A stretch of 64,000 nt of DNA, taken from contig NC_073306.1 of NCBI RefSeq assembly GCF_027595985.1, positions 194,015,000-194,078,999 on the forward strand, read 5' to 3'. The DNA is from Sorex araneus (taxonomy: Eukaryota > Chordata > Mammalia > Eulipotyphla > Soricidae). Of the stretch, positions 35,428 through 45,554 are shown piece after piece; position 1 is the first letter of the stretch, and each line of letters starts with the position of its first letter. The notes beneath the pieces are model-generated. The model had not been told where the DNA came from. It searched no databases and saw only the letters and a list, made by a program, of their open reading frames with translations. The translations under genes were made by a program, and so were the position numbers.

Positions 35428-35580
35428 AAATAAGGGCTATCAAAATATTGGGGTCAAGTTGCTTGTTTTGCATGTTTGATGCCTGGAACCCCATGGTTCC
35501 CAGAACTGATAGAATGACCCCTACAAGCACAGAACAGAAAACAACCTCTGAGCACCACTGGGTATAATCTAAATACCACC
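35428..35580 (+). mobile_element. Old SOR-related SINE
   Basis: 'aagggctatcaaaatattgg', 'gatgcctggaaccccatggt' and 'ctctgagcaccactgggtat', sense and diverged. It lies 170 bp on the intron 2 side of exon 2. Confidence 0.55.
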
Positions 35581-35749
35581 TCACCTCCCAAATAAATATT
35601 AAGTGAAAAAAAGATGCCACTTTATAAGAGATCCTCATGACTTAGAAATATTTCTTCACTAGTACAATATTATTATTGAGGAAAAACTTAAAAGGAAAAT
35701 CAGGAAATTACCCCAAGGTATATAAAATCTTCTATAGCAATAGACCTAC

Positions 35750-35898
35750 CTTAGGTAATGGTTTAGCAGGTTTGCAATGTAGTCCTCCAACAAATTCAAA
35801 ATTAGGTAAGTAAGGTCGAGGAAATTCAAAATCCCAGTATGTACGCATTAGCCAAATTTCTGCTTTTCCCATCGTTTCACACAATGTTGTGGGCCTTC
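35750..35898 (-). CDS. UGT2A3-like: UGT2A constant exon 2
   Basis: A 149 bp exon between acceptor ...atttctctag (ag at 35900-35899) and donor CCTAAG|gtaggt (gt at 35749-35748). The opening GA completes the glycine codon left by every V exon donor (G|GA). It then reads [40 protein letters not shown] and CKPAKPLPK, the linker between the acceptor-binding and UDP-sugar-binding halves. It is the first constant exon and the common splice acceptor for the array. The nearest first-exon copy (V6, broken) lies 5.5 kb upstream and the nearest intact one (V5) 8.8 kb upstream. Confidence 0.95.
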
Positions 35899-36529
35899 CT
35901 AGAGAAATTAATAAAGTTGGGTGGAAGCTATTAGCATATGTGGAAAAGGAACATTAATTTTAATGTTCAGATTACCTGTATGCTTCTTATCATCCTGGAT
36001 GTTAAAGGAAGGGGAAATTAAAGTAATGAAGAATAGGTAGAAAGGAAAAAGTGAGAGGGAAGGATAGAAACGAGGAGGAAGAAATGTTGGAATGTGAGAA
36101 GGGAAAGATAATATTTGGCTAGTAAAAGAACGGGTACACATATAAAGTCACTGGGAAAAAATAAAGTAAATCAAAATTCAGCCACATCCTAAGTATTGGT
36201 GAACTTTATACTCTTTTTTCTCAATTGAAATGGTTTATCATAGAATGGTTGCTTTATATCAATGCCACATCACTTCTTAATGGATTTCTAGTTTTAGATT
36301 ACTTTTTACTTCTTGTATCTATTTCACTCAAATGGTTGAAGAATCCTACCAATGTCAAATGTCATCTTCCTGAGTCAAATTCTGTTCTTTTTATTTGTGA
36401 TTCTTTTCTCAGTAGAAATTCCCATGTAACTCATGAGCAAGCTAATAAAATCCCCATTTGCAACATGATTCACACAGGTGCATATCACCTACATTGTATA
36501 CTTATTTTAGTTTTACCTTTAAGCTCTAC
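35899..36529. other. Intron 1 sequence next to exon 2
   Basis: Pyrimidine-rich 3' splice region just upstream of exon 2, then AT-rich sequence with no recognised feature. Confidence 0.5.
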
Positions 36530-36534
36530 TTTTG

Positions 36535-36712
36535 AGGGGGTGTAGAGATGTAGAGTACAGTGAGTAGGGTTCTTGATTTGTATGCAGGCAACCTGAATTA
36601 GGGTCCCAGATATTAGGGTCCCCTGAGACCCACTAGGAGGAATACCTGAGTGCAGAGTCAGGAAAAACTCATCAGCACAGAATATGTGGTGCCCTCCCCC
36701 AACCAACTTTGA
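36535..36712 (+). mobile_element. SOR SINE, short form, diverged
   Basis: 'ggtgtagagatgtagagtac' head, 'cctgagtgcagagtcaggaa' body. Confidence 0.7.
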
Positions 36713-36929
36713 TATTTTTTAAAGTTATATATTAACATATAAAAAGTTATATATAAATTATAGAAGTTATGCTTAGAAGAACTACTGCAAATGACAAAGT
36801 CAGTCTTTATATATATAGAGGGAATATACTATGCATCTAAGTAAGAAAAAGGAATGCTTTGGTATTCAAGTCAAAATTAATTATCATATGCACAGTGGAA
36901 TAGATTATCTTTCCTTAATTACTTTGTAG

Positions 36930-37185
36930 GGGCTGGAGCAATAGTACAGGAGATAGGGCATTTGCCTTGCACACAGTCGACCTGGGTTTGATTCCTCCGC
37001 CCCTCTTAGAGAGCCCGGCAAGCTACCGAGAGTATCCCTCCTGCATGACAGAGCCTGGCAAGCTAACGCTGGCATATTCAATATGCCAAAAACAGCAACA
37101 AGTCCCACAATGGAGACGTTATTGATGCCTGCTCAAGAAAATCAATGAACAATGGGACGACAGTGCTACAGTGCAGTGCTAATTA
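36930..37185 (+). mobile_element. SOR SINE, long (RTE-tail) form
   Basis: 'ggggctggagcaatagtaca' head, 'gagcccggcaagctaccgag' middle, 'aaatcaatgaacaatgggac' tail with cagtgctacagtg. Flanking 'aattactttg' is repeated at 36917 and 37180. Confidence 0.92.
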
Positions 37186-37344
37186 CTTTGCAGTGTTACA
37201 ACATGTTTCTATGGTCATATGATCAAATATTTTTTGATAATATGAAAATATTTTTTATTTTATCAAAATAATTTTTGATAATGTGTAAATATTTCTCAAG
37301 GACACTAATTTTTACACCTATGAAGGTTATAGGAGATATTCACC

Positions 37345-38006
37345 TCACAGGCAGAGTCTCTTGCCCCCACGCCTGGCTGTCTTCAGCAGGACCCTTTGGA
37401 AGCGGGTGGGTTGAGTTTCCCTCCCCACCCTGAGTAGAGCCCCAGCAGCCAAAGACCTCCAGAACCCAGCCACAGCCATGTTCAAGGCCACTCTCCACAA
37501 GTTTGGACGAGTCTCACGCATGAAGATACCGGCCGAGGAACCCAGGTGTGTGAGATCCGGGGCTGAGACCACCAAGCCTACTTGGAACAGGACTGGGCCT
37601 CCTCCAACCAGATCCCCCATTTTGCAGCAGCTTGGCAGCCACACCAAGAAATTGCCTCCAGCACCATGTAATCCTATCAATGACCAAGATCCAGAGACTA
37701 TAAAGCAAACCTCCTGGAAGCTCTTATAGGCTAGTTATCCCTCTCGAAGAACCTGGCAAGGTACCAAGAGCATCCTGCCCATGTGGCAGAGCCTAGCAAG
37801 TTCTCCATGGCATATTCGGTATGCCAAATACAGTAACAATGATGGGTATCATTCCTCTTACCCTGAAAGAGTCTCCAATGTGGCATCTCTGGGAAGAACA
37901 AGTAAAGAAAGGCTGCTAAAATTCTCAGGGCTAGACGAATGGAGACATTACTGCTGCCCACTCGAGCAAATTGATGATCAATGGGATGACAATGATACAG
38001 TGATAG
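37345..38006 (+). mobile_element. GC-rich composite retroposon with RTE-type tail
   Basis: 'cgcctggctgtcttcagcag', 'ccagaacccagccacagcca' and 'gaggaacccaggtgtgtgag' in the body, SOR-like 'gagcctagcaagttctccat', and the tail 'gcaaattgatgatcaatggg' with cagtgatag. Confidence 0.75.
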
Positions 38007-38043
38007 TCACCTCACAAGTTTCATAATAATACATTTATATCTT

Positions 38044-38212
38044 TAGGGGCTAGAGAGATAGTATAGCACAAAGGGTTCTGGTTTTTCATGTGACCTCCCT
38101 GTATTCATCCCAGATGGTCCCCCAAACACTACCAGGTGTAATTTTGAGTTCAAAACCAGGAGTGATACCTGAGCACTGCAAGGTGTAACCTCCAATTAAG
38201 CAACTCCCCCTG
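38044..38212 (+). mobile_element. SOR SINE, short form, diverged
   Basis: 'aggggctagagagatagtat' head and 'cctgagcactgcaaggtgta' body. Confidence 0.75.
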
Positions 38213-38518
38213 CTAATGTGTTCATATACTTTTGATCTCTTCTTTCATGGTGTGGCATTTTGCCTGATTACCAACTTTCTAAATAAAATTTTACTTGTAA
38301 ACAGTATAATCCTGCTTTTACAAAAATAGCAGGATTAAGATATTTATCGAGATTATATATTTGTAGGCCAATATATAGTAACAACTCAGGAAAAAATCAA
38401 GGAAATTTGGAAAACTAGAATGCAAAAGTTTATTAATTATGTAATCTACTATAGACACAAAACTAAAAATTTAGATGAAATTAAATCTGTCACTAATTTT
38501 TCTGATCATGCTATTCAC

Positions 38519-38776
38519 AGGACTTGAGCGATAGCACAGAGGATAGTCTGTTCGCCTTGCATGTGGTCAACCTGGGTTTGACTCCCCCACCCCTCTCAGA
38601 GAGCCCTGCAAGCTACCAAGACTATCTTGCCCTCATGGCAGAGCCTGGCAAGCTACCCGGGGAATATTCAATATGCCAAAAAGAGTTACACAAGTCTCAC
38701 AATGGAGATGTTACTGGTGCCTGTTCAAGCAAATCGATGAGCAATGGGATAACAGTGATACAGTGATACAGTGATG
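38519..38776 (+). mobile_element. SOR SINE, long (RTE-tail) form
   Basis: 'aggacttgagcgatagcaca' head to 'gcaaatcgatgagcaatggg' tail with three cagtgatac repeats. Flanked by the duplicated 'tgctattcacag' (38509 and 38775), a clear target-site duplication. Confidence 0.95.
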
Positions 38777-38992
38777 CTATTCACAGAAAAGAATGATGAT
38801 AAATAAAAATTATATAAATATTGGATAATTAACACTATTAAAATTGGGTTAGTATATAAACACTAATGTTTGAATGATATTAATTTATATCTACATCATG
38901 AATCAGCCTAGTTAGATTTTAACACAATTTTTAGAAGTAACCTGAGTTCATTGTAAAATGCCTTGTTACAGATAAAAATTATAGGGGACAAG

Positions 38993-39170
38993 GGGCTGGA
39001 GCAATACTACAGTGAGTAAGGAATGTATCTTGCACGTGGCCAACCCGGGTCCGAACCTGGGTTTGTTCCCAGCACCACATATGGTTATATGGTTCCCCAA
39101 GGACCAACAGGAGTAATTCTTGATTACAGAAGCAGGAGTAACCCTGGGTGTGACCCCCCAAAACCAAAAT
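38993..39170 (+). mobile_element. SOR SINE, short form
   Basis: 'ggggctggagcaatactaca' to 'gggtgtgaccccccaaaacc', followed by a TA-rich tail. Confidence 0.85.
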
Positions 39171-39192
39171 AACTATATATATACATACATAT

Positions 39193-39440
39193 ATAGCTGG
39201 AGTGATAGCACAGAGAGTAGGGCATTTGCCTTGCACGCGGCTGACCCGGGTTTGATTCCTCTGTCCCTCTTGGAGACCCCGGCAAGCTACTGAGAGTATC
39301 TCGCCCGATGGCAGAGCTTGGCAAGCTCCCCATGTGTATTTGATATGCCAAAAACAGTAAAAACAAATCTCACAATAGAGACATTACTTGTTCCTGCTCG
39401 AGCAAATCGATGAACACCGGGAGGACAGTGACAGTGATAT
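39193..39440 (+). mobile_element. SOR SINE, long form, in a (TA)n tract
   Basis: 'gctggagtgatagcacagag' to 'gcaaatcgatgaacaccggg' with cagtgacagtg. It is flanked on both sides by atatatac repeats (39170-39195 and 39437-39480) and appears inserted within the tail of the SINE before it. Confidence 0.9.
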
Positions 39441-39954
39441 GTATATATATATATATACATATATATATATGTATATATATGAGACAGTTTCAGTGGGAAC
39501 AGTTATAAACATTCAGAAGTAAGTCACAATAATCATGTAATAATACAAGACAACTTTTCTGCAAACCTGGGTCATTAATTTCTTCCAAAGGGTCTGTGAA
39601 AAAAATAAAGGTGTATAATTTAGAGAATATTTTTTAACAATTGATACTTTATCTTTTAAGAGAAATTCCTTTACAGCAAAATTAAGGGGAATCTGAAAAT
39701 ATTTCCAATACACTCTTGTCATCAGTCATGCATAGATTTCCCATTTTTGATATCTCTAACAGCACGGTATATTTATTATAATTGGTATACCTCTATTGGC
39801 ATATCGATCACTATTCAGTCTATAGTTTTCGTTATAGTTGACTCCAGTGCTGCAGACGCTGTTAGGAGGAGATAACCTTACCTGGTATCTAATCTTTGAG
39901 TGCTCACCATTAAAGATTGTAATTTATTACAGATTTTTGTGGTGCTTTAAATTT

Positions 39955-40202
39955 GAGATAGCGCAGTGGGTAGGGCGTTCGCCTTGCACTCAGCCAACCT
40001 GGGTTTGATTCCTCTGCCCCTCTCGTAGAGCCCGGCAAGCTACCGAGAGTATCTCGCCCATGCGGCAGAGCCTTGCAAGCTACCCGTGGCGTATTCAGTA
40101 TGCCAAAAACAGGAACAAGTCCCACAATGTAGATGTTACTGGTGTCCGCTCAAGCAGATCGGTGAGCAACAGGATGACAGTGATACAGTGATACAGTGAT
40201 AC
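39955..40202 (+). mobile_element. SOR SINE, long (RTE-tail) form
   Basis: 'gatagcgcagtgggtagggc' head, 'gagcccggcaagctaccgag' middle, 'gcagatcggtgagcaacagg' tail with cagtgatacagtgatac. The first part of the head is missing. Confidence 0.9.
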
Positions 40203-40257
40203 CATTCATACTTTATTGAGATGTCTTGCTTTTATTTTGTTTTTGAAAGATGATTGT

Positions 40258-40940
40258 TGAGGCTGGAGACAGTGGTTCGGGCACTTGTCTTGCACATGGT
40301 TGACCTGGTTTCAATCCCATATCTTCCCCCAGTACCATCAGGTTGAATTCTTGAGTGCAGAGTGTGGGGATCTAGCCCAGGACAGACCACAGGAATCTAT
40401 TTAGCTTTCTTAAGACTCTTTTTACAGGAGCCCGCATTCTAGAATAACTTGATTTTCTGCCCCTGAGCAAGGAATTCAGATACAGGCACCCCGGTTCGCA
40501 AGAAGGGTGGTGGTCAGACCAGATAACCAGACCCATATCACATGACCTGTATCACAAGACCCAGAGCTGCCCCCAGAACCGGGACATTCCTGAATATTGG
40601 CGCGAATACTGATCTCTAAAACCATAGGCTAAGAAGTGATATCCTTTTAAATGGATTGGTTAAGAAAGTTTGCAATATTACAAATCTATTGGCTATTGAA
40701 ATGCACGGGCTCTGCTGTAACGGCCGGGGAAGGCCTATATAAGATCTCCTTTGGAGAAGCTCGGGGTCTTTGGCCCAACCTGCTGGACCTGCGTGTCCGT
40801 GTAGGCGGCTGGACCCTGGCTAGCCAGTCTTACAATAAACCCTGCTTGCTGTTTGCAGTCTCTGGAGTCTCTTTGTCGTTTTAGGGAGATCTCGATCCGC
40901 GCCCTAACACAGAGCTAGGTGTGACCCCCAAAATAAAATG
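40258..40940 (+). mobile_element. SOR SINE, short form, split by an LTR
   Basis: The head 'gaggctggagacagtggttc' and body up to 'gagtgcagag' lie left of the LTR at 40363. The body resumes with 'cagagctaggtgtgaccccc' after it, so the SINE was there first. Confidence 0.88.
40363..40909 (+). mobile_element. Solo LTR of an endogenous retrovirus
   Basis: 547 bp beginning TGTGGGG and ending CTAACA, flanked by the 5 bp duplication cagag (40358-40362 and 40910-40914). TATA box tatataag at 40736-40743, AATAAA at 40834-40839 and a T-rich U5 follow in order. No internal genes are present. The layout resembles gammaretrovirus-like (class I) LTRs. It lies in intron 1 between the V exons and exon 2, in the opposite orientation to the UGT gene. 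Confidence 0.9.
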
Positions 40941-41140
40941 CAGTAATCCATGATTTTAAAATTTATGAGACAAAATTTAGAAGAGTAAGTTATATACCAA
41001 ATTGAAGCCTGTTGCCAATATATCTCAGGTGTTAGTTTGCTAATTAAAGCAGGCAAGATTAATCTTCTTCTATTGCATCCTATTTATATGTCCCATTAGA
41101 AAAATCAGTTACAGGAATTATATTTGATATGCTACATAAA

Positions 41141-41384
41141 GGGCTGGAGCAATAGAATATGGGTAGGTCATTTGTCTTGACATTGGGTTCGATTCCTCCG
41201 TCACTCTTGGAGAGCCCGGCAAGCTACCAAGAGTATCTCTCCAGCAATGCAGAGCCTGGCAAGCTGCCCGTGGCATACTCAATATGACAAAAACAGTAAC
41301 AAGTCTCACGATGGAGACATTACAGATGCCAGATCGAGGAAATCAATGAAATGGGATGGCAGTGACAGTGACAGTGACTTCTGT
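41141..41384 (+). mobile_element. SOR SINE, long form, truncating V6
   Basis: 'agggctggagcaatagaata' head, 'gagcccggcaagctaccaag' middle, tail 'aaatcaatgaaatgggatgg' with cagtgacagtgacagtgac that directly abuts the V6 exon remnant. Confidence 0.92.
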
Positions 41385-41642
41385 AGCATTTTCTTTGTTA
41401 TTTTCCATAGAGATGACTTACAAGTTGAGTATGGATGGCTTGTGGTAGTCAATGATAAAAGTGTTTGTAGGAACCAATACGGTCACCTCATGGCCCCTCT
41501 CTGCGAGTTTCTCCAGAATCATCGTTAAGTTAAGCCAATGACTCATGTCACAGGGCCATGCCAGGATCTTTCCACAGGATCCAGAGTCAGTGCAGGAAAA
41601 CTGCAGCAGCAGAACTGCCAGAGCCCATCTTCCAAACTCCAT
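41384..41642 (-). pseudogene. V6: truncated UGT2A first exon
   Basis: The copy nearest to the constant exons. It starts at ATG 41642 with MEFGRWALAVLLLQFSCTDS, followed by a normal SHWLN motif, so the N-terminal third is well kept. It then meets an in-frame stop: the Gln codon of NFQV is TAA, at about 41420, codon 75. The homology goes on for about 12 more codons (VISMENNKENATE) and ends abruptly at a SOR SINE whose cagtga tail abuts it near 41383. The remaining two thirds of the exon and the splice donor are missing. The HNF1-like site upstream is retained. It cannot make a UGT. Whether it is still transcribed is unknown. Confidence 0.9.
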
Positions 41643-41726
41643 GACAGCAGCTCCCTGACGCACTGATTTGCAGAGGCTGACCAGTTTCTTAACATAGAAA
41701 TGAACTGAAATGTAGGTCGATCGAAA

Positions 41727-41739
41727 GTTAATAATCAAT
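41727..41739 (-). promoter_or_regulatory. HNF1-like site upstream of V6
   Basis: The minus strand reads ATTGATTATTAAC, also 11 of 13 to the HNF1 consensus but with different mismatches from the other copies. It lies 85-97 bp upstream of the truncated V6 exon. Confidence 0.5.
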
Positions 41740-41854
41740 TTCTATAATTGTCTGATGAGAGTTTTGGATAGTAGCTAATCAGTTAATGGACTGGACAAAA
41801 TACTATAACATTTGTGAAAAAGAAGATTCAAAATAATTACTTTAGAGTAAATGA

Positions 41855-42070
41855 TGGGCTGGAGCAACAGCACAACATTAGGGCGTTTGCCTTGCATGCA
41901 GCAGCTACTGAGAATATCTCACACACAAGTCAGAGCCAGGCAAGCGACCTGTGGCATATTCAACATGCCAAAAACAATAACAAAGAAGTCTCACAATGGA
42001 GACATTACTGGTGAAGGTTTGAGCAAATTTATGAGCAACAGGATGACAGTGACAGTGACAGTGACAGAGT
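41855..42070 (+). mobile_element. SOR SINE, long form, diverged
   Basis: 'gggctggagcaacagcacaa' head, 'gagccaggcaagcgacctgt' middle, tail with repeated gacagtgaca. It lies about 215 bp upstream of the V6 start. Confidence 0.85.
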
Positions 42071-42189
42071 AAATCCTGGTAACTGTGGGATAAATGAAAG
42101 ACTATAAACTGTCTCAATGGACATTACAAGAGCCATTGGGGAGATTCAAATATATTCCTAAAGATGTGTGCTGTTATCCTCATTCCTTG

Positions 42190-42340
42190 AAAAAAAGTGA
42201 CTGTGGCAGAAGGACAATATACTGAGTAGGGTGTCACTTGCCTTACATGAATTTATCCTAACTGGATTTGATCTCTATCACCACATACTGTACTCGGTGC
42301 CCCGCCAGGAGTGATTCATGAATGCAGAGCTAGGAGTAAA
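42190..42340 (+). mobile_element. Unit-borne old SINE (V6 unit)
   Basis: 'gacaatatactgagtagggt' and 'gccaggagtgattcatgaat'. The same diverged SINE recurs at about 45695, 49460, 52005 and 55075, so it was inserted before the array was duplicated. Confidence 0.75.
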
Positions 42341-42348
42341 CACTAAAC

Positions 42349-42844
42349 TATTGGGAACACTGTACTGCAGACAGGAATATTTTCCCCTTTTCAGCTGCCT
42401 TCAGGAAAATAATTTCAGAGGCAATTTTCCTTTTCTAGCAGAAGCCTGGCTGGTCTTTGACATGCAGATCTTAGGTGCTAGCCAGGCCTGACCTTTGATA
42501 TTGTAAATTGTAGCCTCTGGCCCAGTCTAGTCTTTGGGATGCAAATCCAAGTGCTTTTAGCCCAAGGAAGGTTCCAGTTTTGGTTTTGCATCTTCTTTCC
42601 AGAGGCCTAGATTACTGGCCTGCAGATACAAGGAAATAATGTTGCCTCAATGTTCTTCCTGTAATATCTTTTGACGCCTTTGGTGACGTCACTATATTGC
42701 GCCCTTTAGAGCTATCATGATGAATAAAAGGAGGTCCAGAGGCCCTCTGCCTTTGCTAAGAGCCAGAGCAAGCCTTAGTCCTCCAATCAAGGCATTTCTT
42801 CCAAGTGCCTTATCTCAGCGCCTCCACCTCAGGAACATTCACAC
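42349..42844 (+). mobile_element. LTR-like insertion with 10 bp direct repeats
   Basis: 496 bp present only in this unit, bounded by aacactaaac on both sides (42339-42348 and 42845-42854). It carries a perfect CRE-like tgacgtca at 42683-42690, a TATA-like gaataaaagg at 42722-42731 and CT-rich sequence after it. A retroviral LTR is the best guess, but 10 bp is long for an LTR target duplication, so other retroposons are possible. Confidence 0.55.
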
Positions 42845-43149
42845 AACACTAAACACCACTGACTGTCTCCCCTTCCACAAACAAACAAAGAAACAAACAA
42901 ACTCCCAAATTTATAAATCTGAGTTAACTGTCAAATACTTAAATTTATGCAATAATTAAGTCATTGCAATTCAATCATACTACTAATAAATTAACCATGA
43001 CTCACTATCAATGGTAAGTAAAACATTAAAAACTGATCAAATTATATGTTATATACAAGGATGTGTAGGCATCTCATATTTACCGTGATTTCTTTAAAAA
43101 TTGAGAAATTTAGAGGATCTACATGTTACTGTTCAGTGATTTTTGTTTC

Positions 43150-43400
43150 AGAGATTGGCGAAGTAGCACAGGAATTAAGATAGAGGCTCTCATGCAATTA
43201 ACCCTGGTTTGATCCCCAGAGGCACACAGTCCATTGAGCTTTGCTGGTGCTAATTTGGAGGCCTCTAAAAACAGCTGGATGCTGTGTTGGGGTAGAGGCA
43301 ATGCATGGTGGACCAGATAATTCCAGGAACTGCACAGCCAGAGGAGCACAGCCATGTGCCACTGAGCAAAGGCCTTGCATTCATCTATTAACTAGTTTGA
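43150..43400 (+). mobile_element. Unit-borne old SINE-like block
   Basis: 'agattggcgaagtagcacag' start, 'ccccagaggcacacagtcca' and 'ggcctctaaaaacagctgga' body. Copies at 46120, 49898, 52430 and 55530 sit at the same place in each unit. The open frames here are shadows of this repeat. Confidence 0.7.
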
Positions 43401-44733
43401 CTGAGAATCAGAAAAAGGGTCCCAAAGTTACTGAGCACTGCTGGAAGCACCCTAGCTCCCACCACCCACATAGTTACTTCAGAACAATAAAATAATATTG
43501 ACATTGAATGATGAAAATATAAATAATAAAACTATAGATTATGCATATGTATATTAAGTAATTAATTTCACTGATAACTATGAAAATATATTTATTCTCT
43601 GGCTTCCAATATGTTGATTATGATTTAAAATTGTAAATTCAAAAATATAAAGACTAAACATTTTGCTATTGGTATAAGCAGATATAAGTTAATTTACTCA
43701 ATCTAAAAAATAGCTTCTACAAATAACTGATTTCATACTAAAAAACTATCAATAATTTACTCTTTGTGATGAATTATAGATATTGTCACCCAAAAAAATG
43801 ATTTAAAGTTTTAGATTTAAATGCACTCGGTTTTATATCTAATCAATTTTAAATCTTTTATTGAATCAACCATTATCACTTTCTCTACATTTTAATAATA
43901 AATAAATTTTTAAAGGGAATAAAGGAAAAAATGGAGTCTCAAGAAGAAGAATCTTGGAAGAACCTTAATCTTAACTTGCAATATACAGTGAAAAAAATGC
44001 AAATTGTTGTTTTAGCCAACCAATTTACATTTGCTCTTGTAAACACTACCCAACCTTATACTATCAAGGAGATGATTACTCAATGTTTCTAACACTCAAT
44101 ATTATAATTTTTAAATGTCAGAATCATTTATACAGTCAAATATGAGTTGTATAATTAAATATTGTAAAGAAAATTCATTCTTTATTAAAATATTAAAAGT
44201 TGAATGTTTATCCAATTAGTACTGCTCAAAGTATATATTTTAATCGAATATTATATATAAATGTTTCAAAGAGCTCTATAGAGTCTGTCTAGTGCTCAGC
44301 AAGAGCAGAAGCAAATGAGTGAACTTTTCATTAAGAATAAACTATGATAAAATAGTTCACAAAGAATTCGTTGAAGTCTGAAAACAGTTTAAGTGAGAGA
44401 GAAAAATGACAACTATATTGTTTCAGGGCAGAATAATATGGATTTAAAAGCAATAATCCAAATTTGAAAAAGAATTTGAAGTAAAATTTAGACAAAATCA
44501 TTTCTATAATAAATTTAACAACATTGTTATCTAAGTAGGTTTCTGTTTACTGATGAAATCAAGCTAGAAGTAGCTTTCTTTTTGTTACATTCTCTTTACT
44601 AATATGAGTTCAAACCTACTTCTAGAGATTTATGTGAGAAAAAAACTTTCTTCCATACATTCTGTTCATTTATGCCCTAGAATTAAACCACCTAAGATTC
44701 TGTTGATTTATTTCAAATGTAAGAGTTTCTTAC

Positions 44734-45457
44734 CTAATACTTCAGTGTACAACTTGTTCCAAACCTGATCATCATATTGGTTGATCAAAACATCAGAGAA
44801 AACAGAAAATATAAAGTTTTTTACCCTTTCCATAAAGGTCATTTTGTCCATTAGGCCTGTAATGGGAATAGGTACATAGGAAGGTGGAATTGGAAGTTTT
44901 CCGCAGTATTTCTCCAAAGTGTGACCCATGGAGAATCTTAAAGTGTATATAAATGGTACTGCCAGCAACTCAGCTATCAGCTCCCCACACGGCAACACAG
45001 GATCTATAACCATTGCATCATACTTGGTTTCCTGAAGTTTCTTCATGATTGTTTCATTGTAGACCACATTCTCACACTGCAGTTTTAAGACATCAGTAAT
45101 TCGAAGGTTGAATTCTCTTAGTTTGATTGCTGACTTCCAGAGAGGTAATGTTGGCATGACATTAGCTATTAGATCTACAAATTCATTCATTACCTCGGTA
45201 GCATTTTCTTTGTTATTTTCCATAGAGATGACTTGAAAGTTGAGTATAGACGGCTTGCTGTAGTCAATGATAAAAGTGTTTGAAGGAACCAATACAGTCA
45301 CCTCATGGCCTCTCTCTACGAGTTTCTCCAGAATCATCTTTAAGTTAAGCCAATGGCTCATGTCACAGGGCCATGCCAGGATCTTTCCACAGGATCCAGA
45401 GTCAATGCAGGAAAGCTGCAGCAGCAGAACTGCCAGAGCCCATCTTCCAAACTCCAT
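44734..45457 (-). CDS. UGT2A3-like: V5: intact UGT2A alternative first exon
   Basis: An open frame of 241 codons plus one base, ending at donor TTAG|gtaaga (gt at 44733-44732). The start is the ATG of MEFGRW. The frame is open a little further upstream, but only to a GTG, so this is the first ATG. Residues 1 to about 23 form a signal peptide (MEFGRWALAVLLLQLSCIDS...). His35 in DMSHWLN is the expected catalytic base and Asp152 in MVIDP its partner. N85 (NAT) and N134 (NET) are possible N-glycosylation sites. CGKLPIPPSYVPIPITGL and ERVKNF are UGT2A3-like landmarks. It is closest to V2 (17 residue differences by eye). It lies 8.8 kb upstream of exon 2. V5-specific residues include S67, V94 and L154. 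Confidence 0.93.
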
Positions 45458-45541
45458 GACAGCAGCTCCCTGACGCACTGATTTACAGAGGCTGACCAGA
45501 TTCTTAACATAGAAATGAAGTGCAATGAAGGTTGATCTAAA

Positions 45542-45554
45542 GTTAAAAATTAAT
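45542..45554 (-). promoter_or_regulatory. HNF1-like site upstream of V5
   Basis: The minus strand reads ATTAATTTTTAAC, 11 of 13 matches to the HNF1 consensus GTTAATNATTAAC, 85-97 bp before the V5 ATG. HNF1 sites just upstream of the transcription start are well known in UGT2B and UGT1A first-exon promoters. No factor binding is shown here. Confidence 0.6.

Noticed and set aside
39437..39480. CRISPR-like or regulatory repeat array
   Set aside because: Plain TA microsatellite; this is a mammalian genome and there are no spacers.
43119..43495. Open frames in the block upstream of V6 and repeated in each unit
   Set aside because: They belong to an old SINE-like block copied with the array and have no recognised domain.
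45458..45478. Upstream start seven codons before MEFGRW in the V exons
   Set aside because: The codon is GTG, which is not a normal start in vertebrates; the first ATG matches UGT signal-peptide length.
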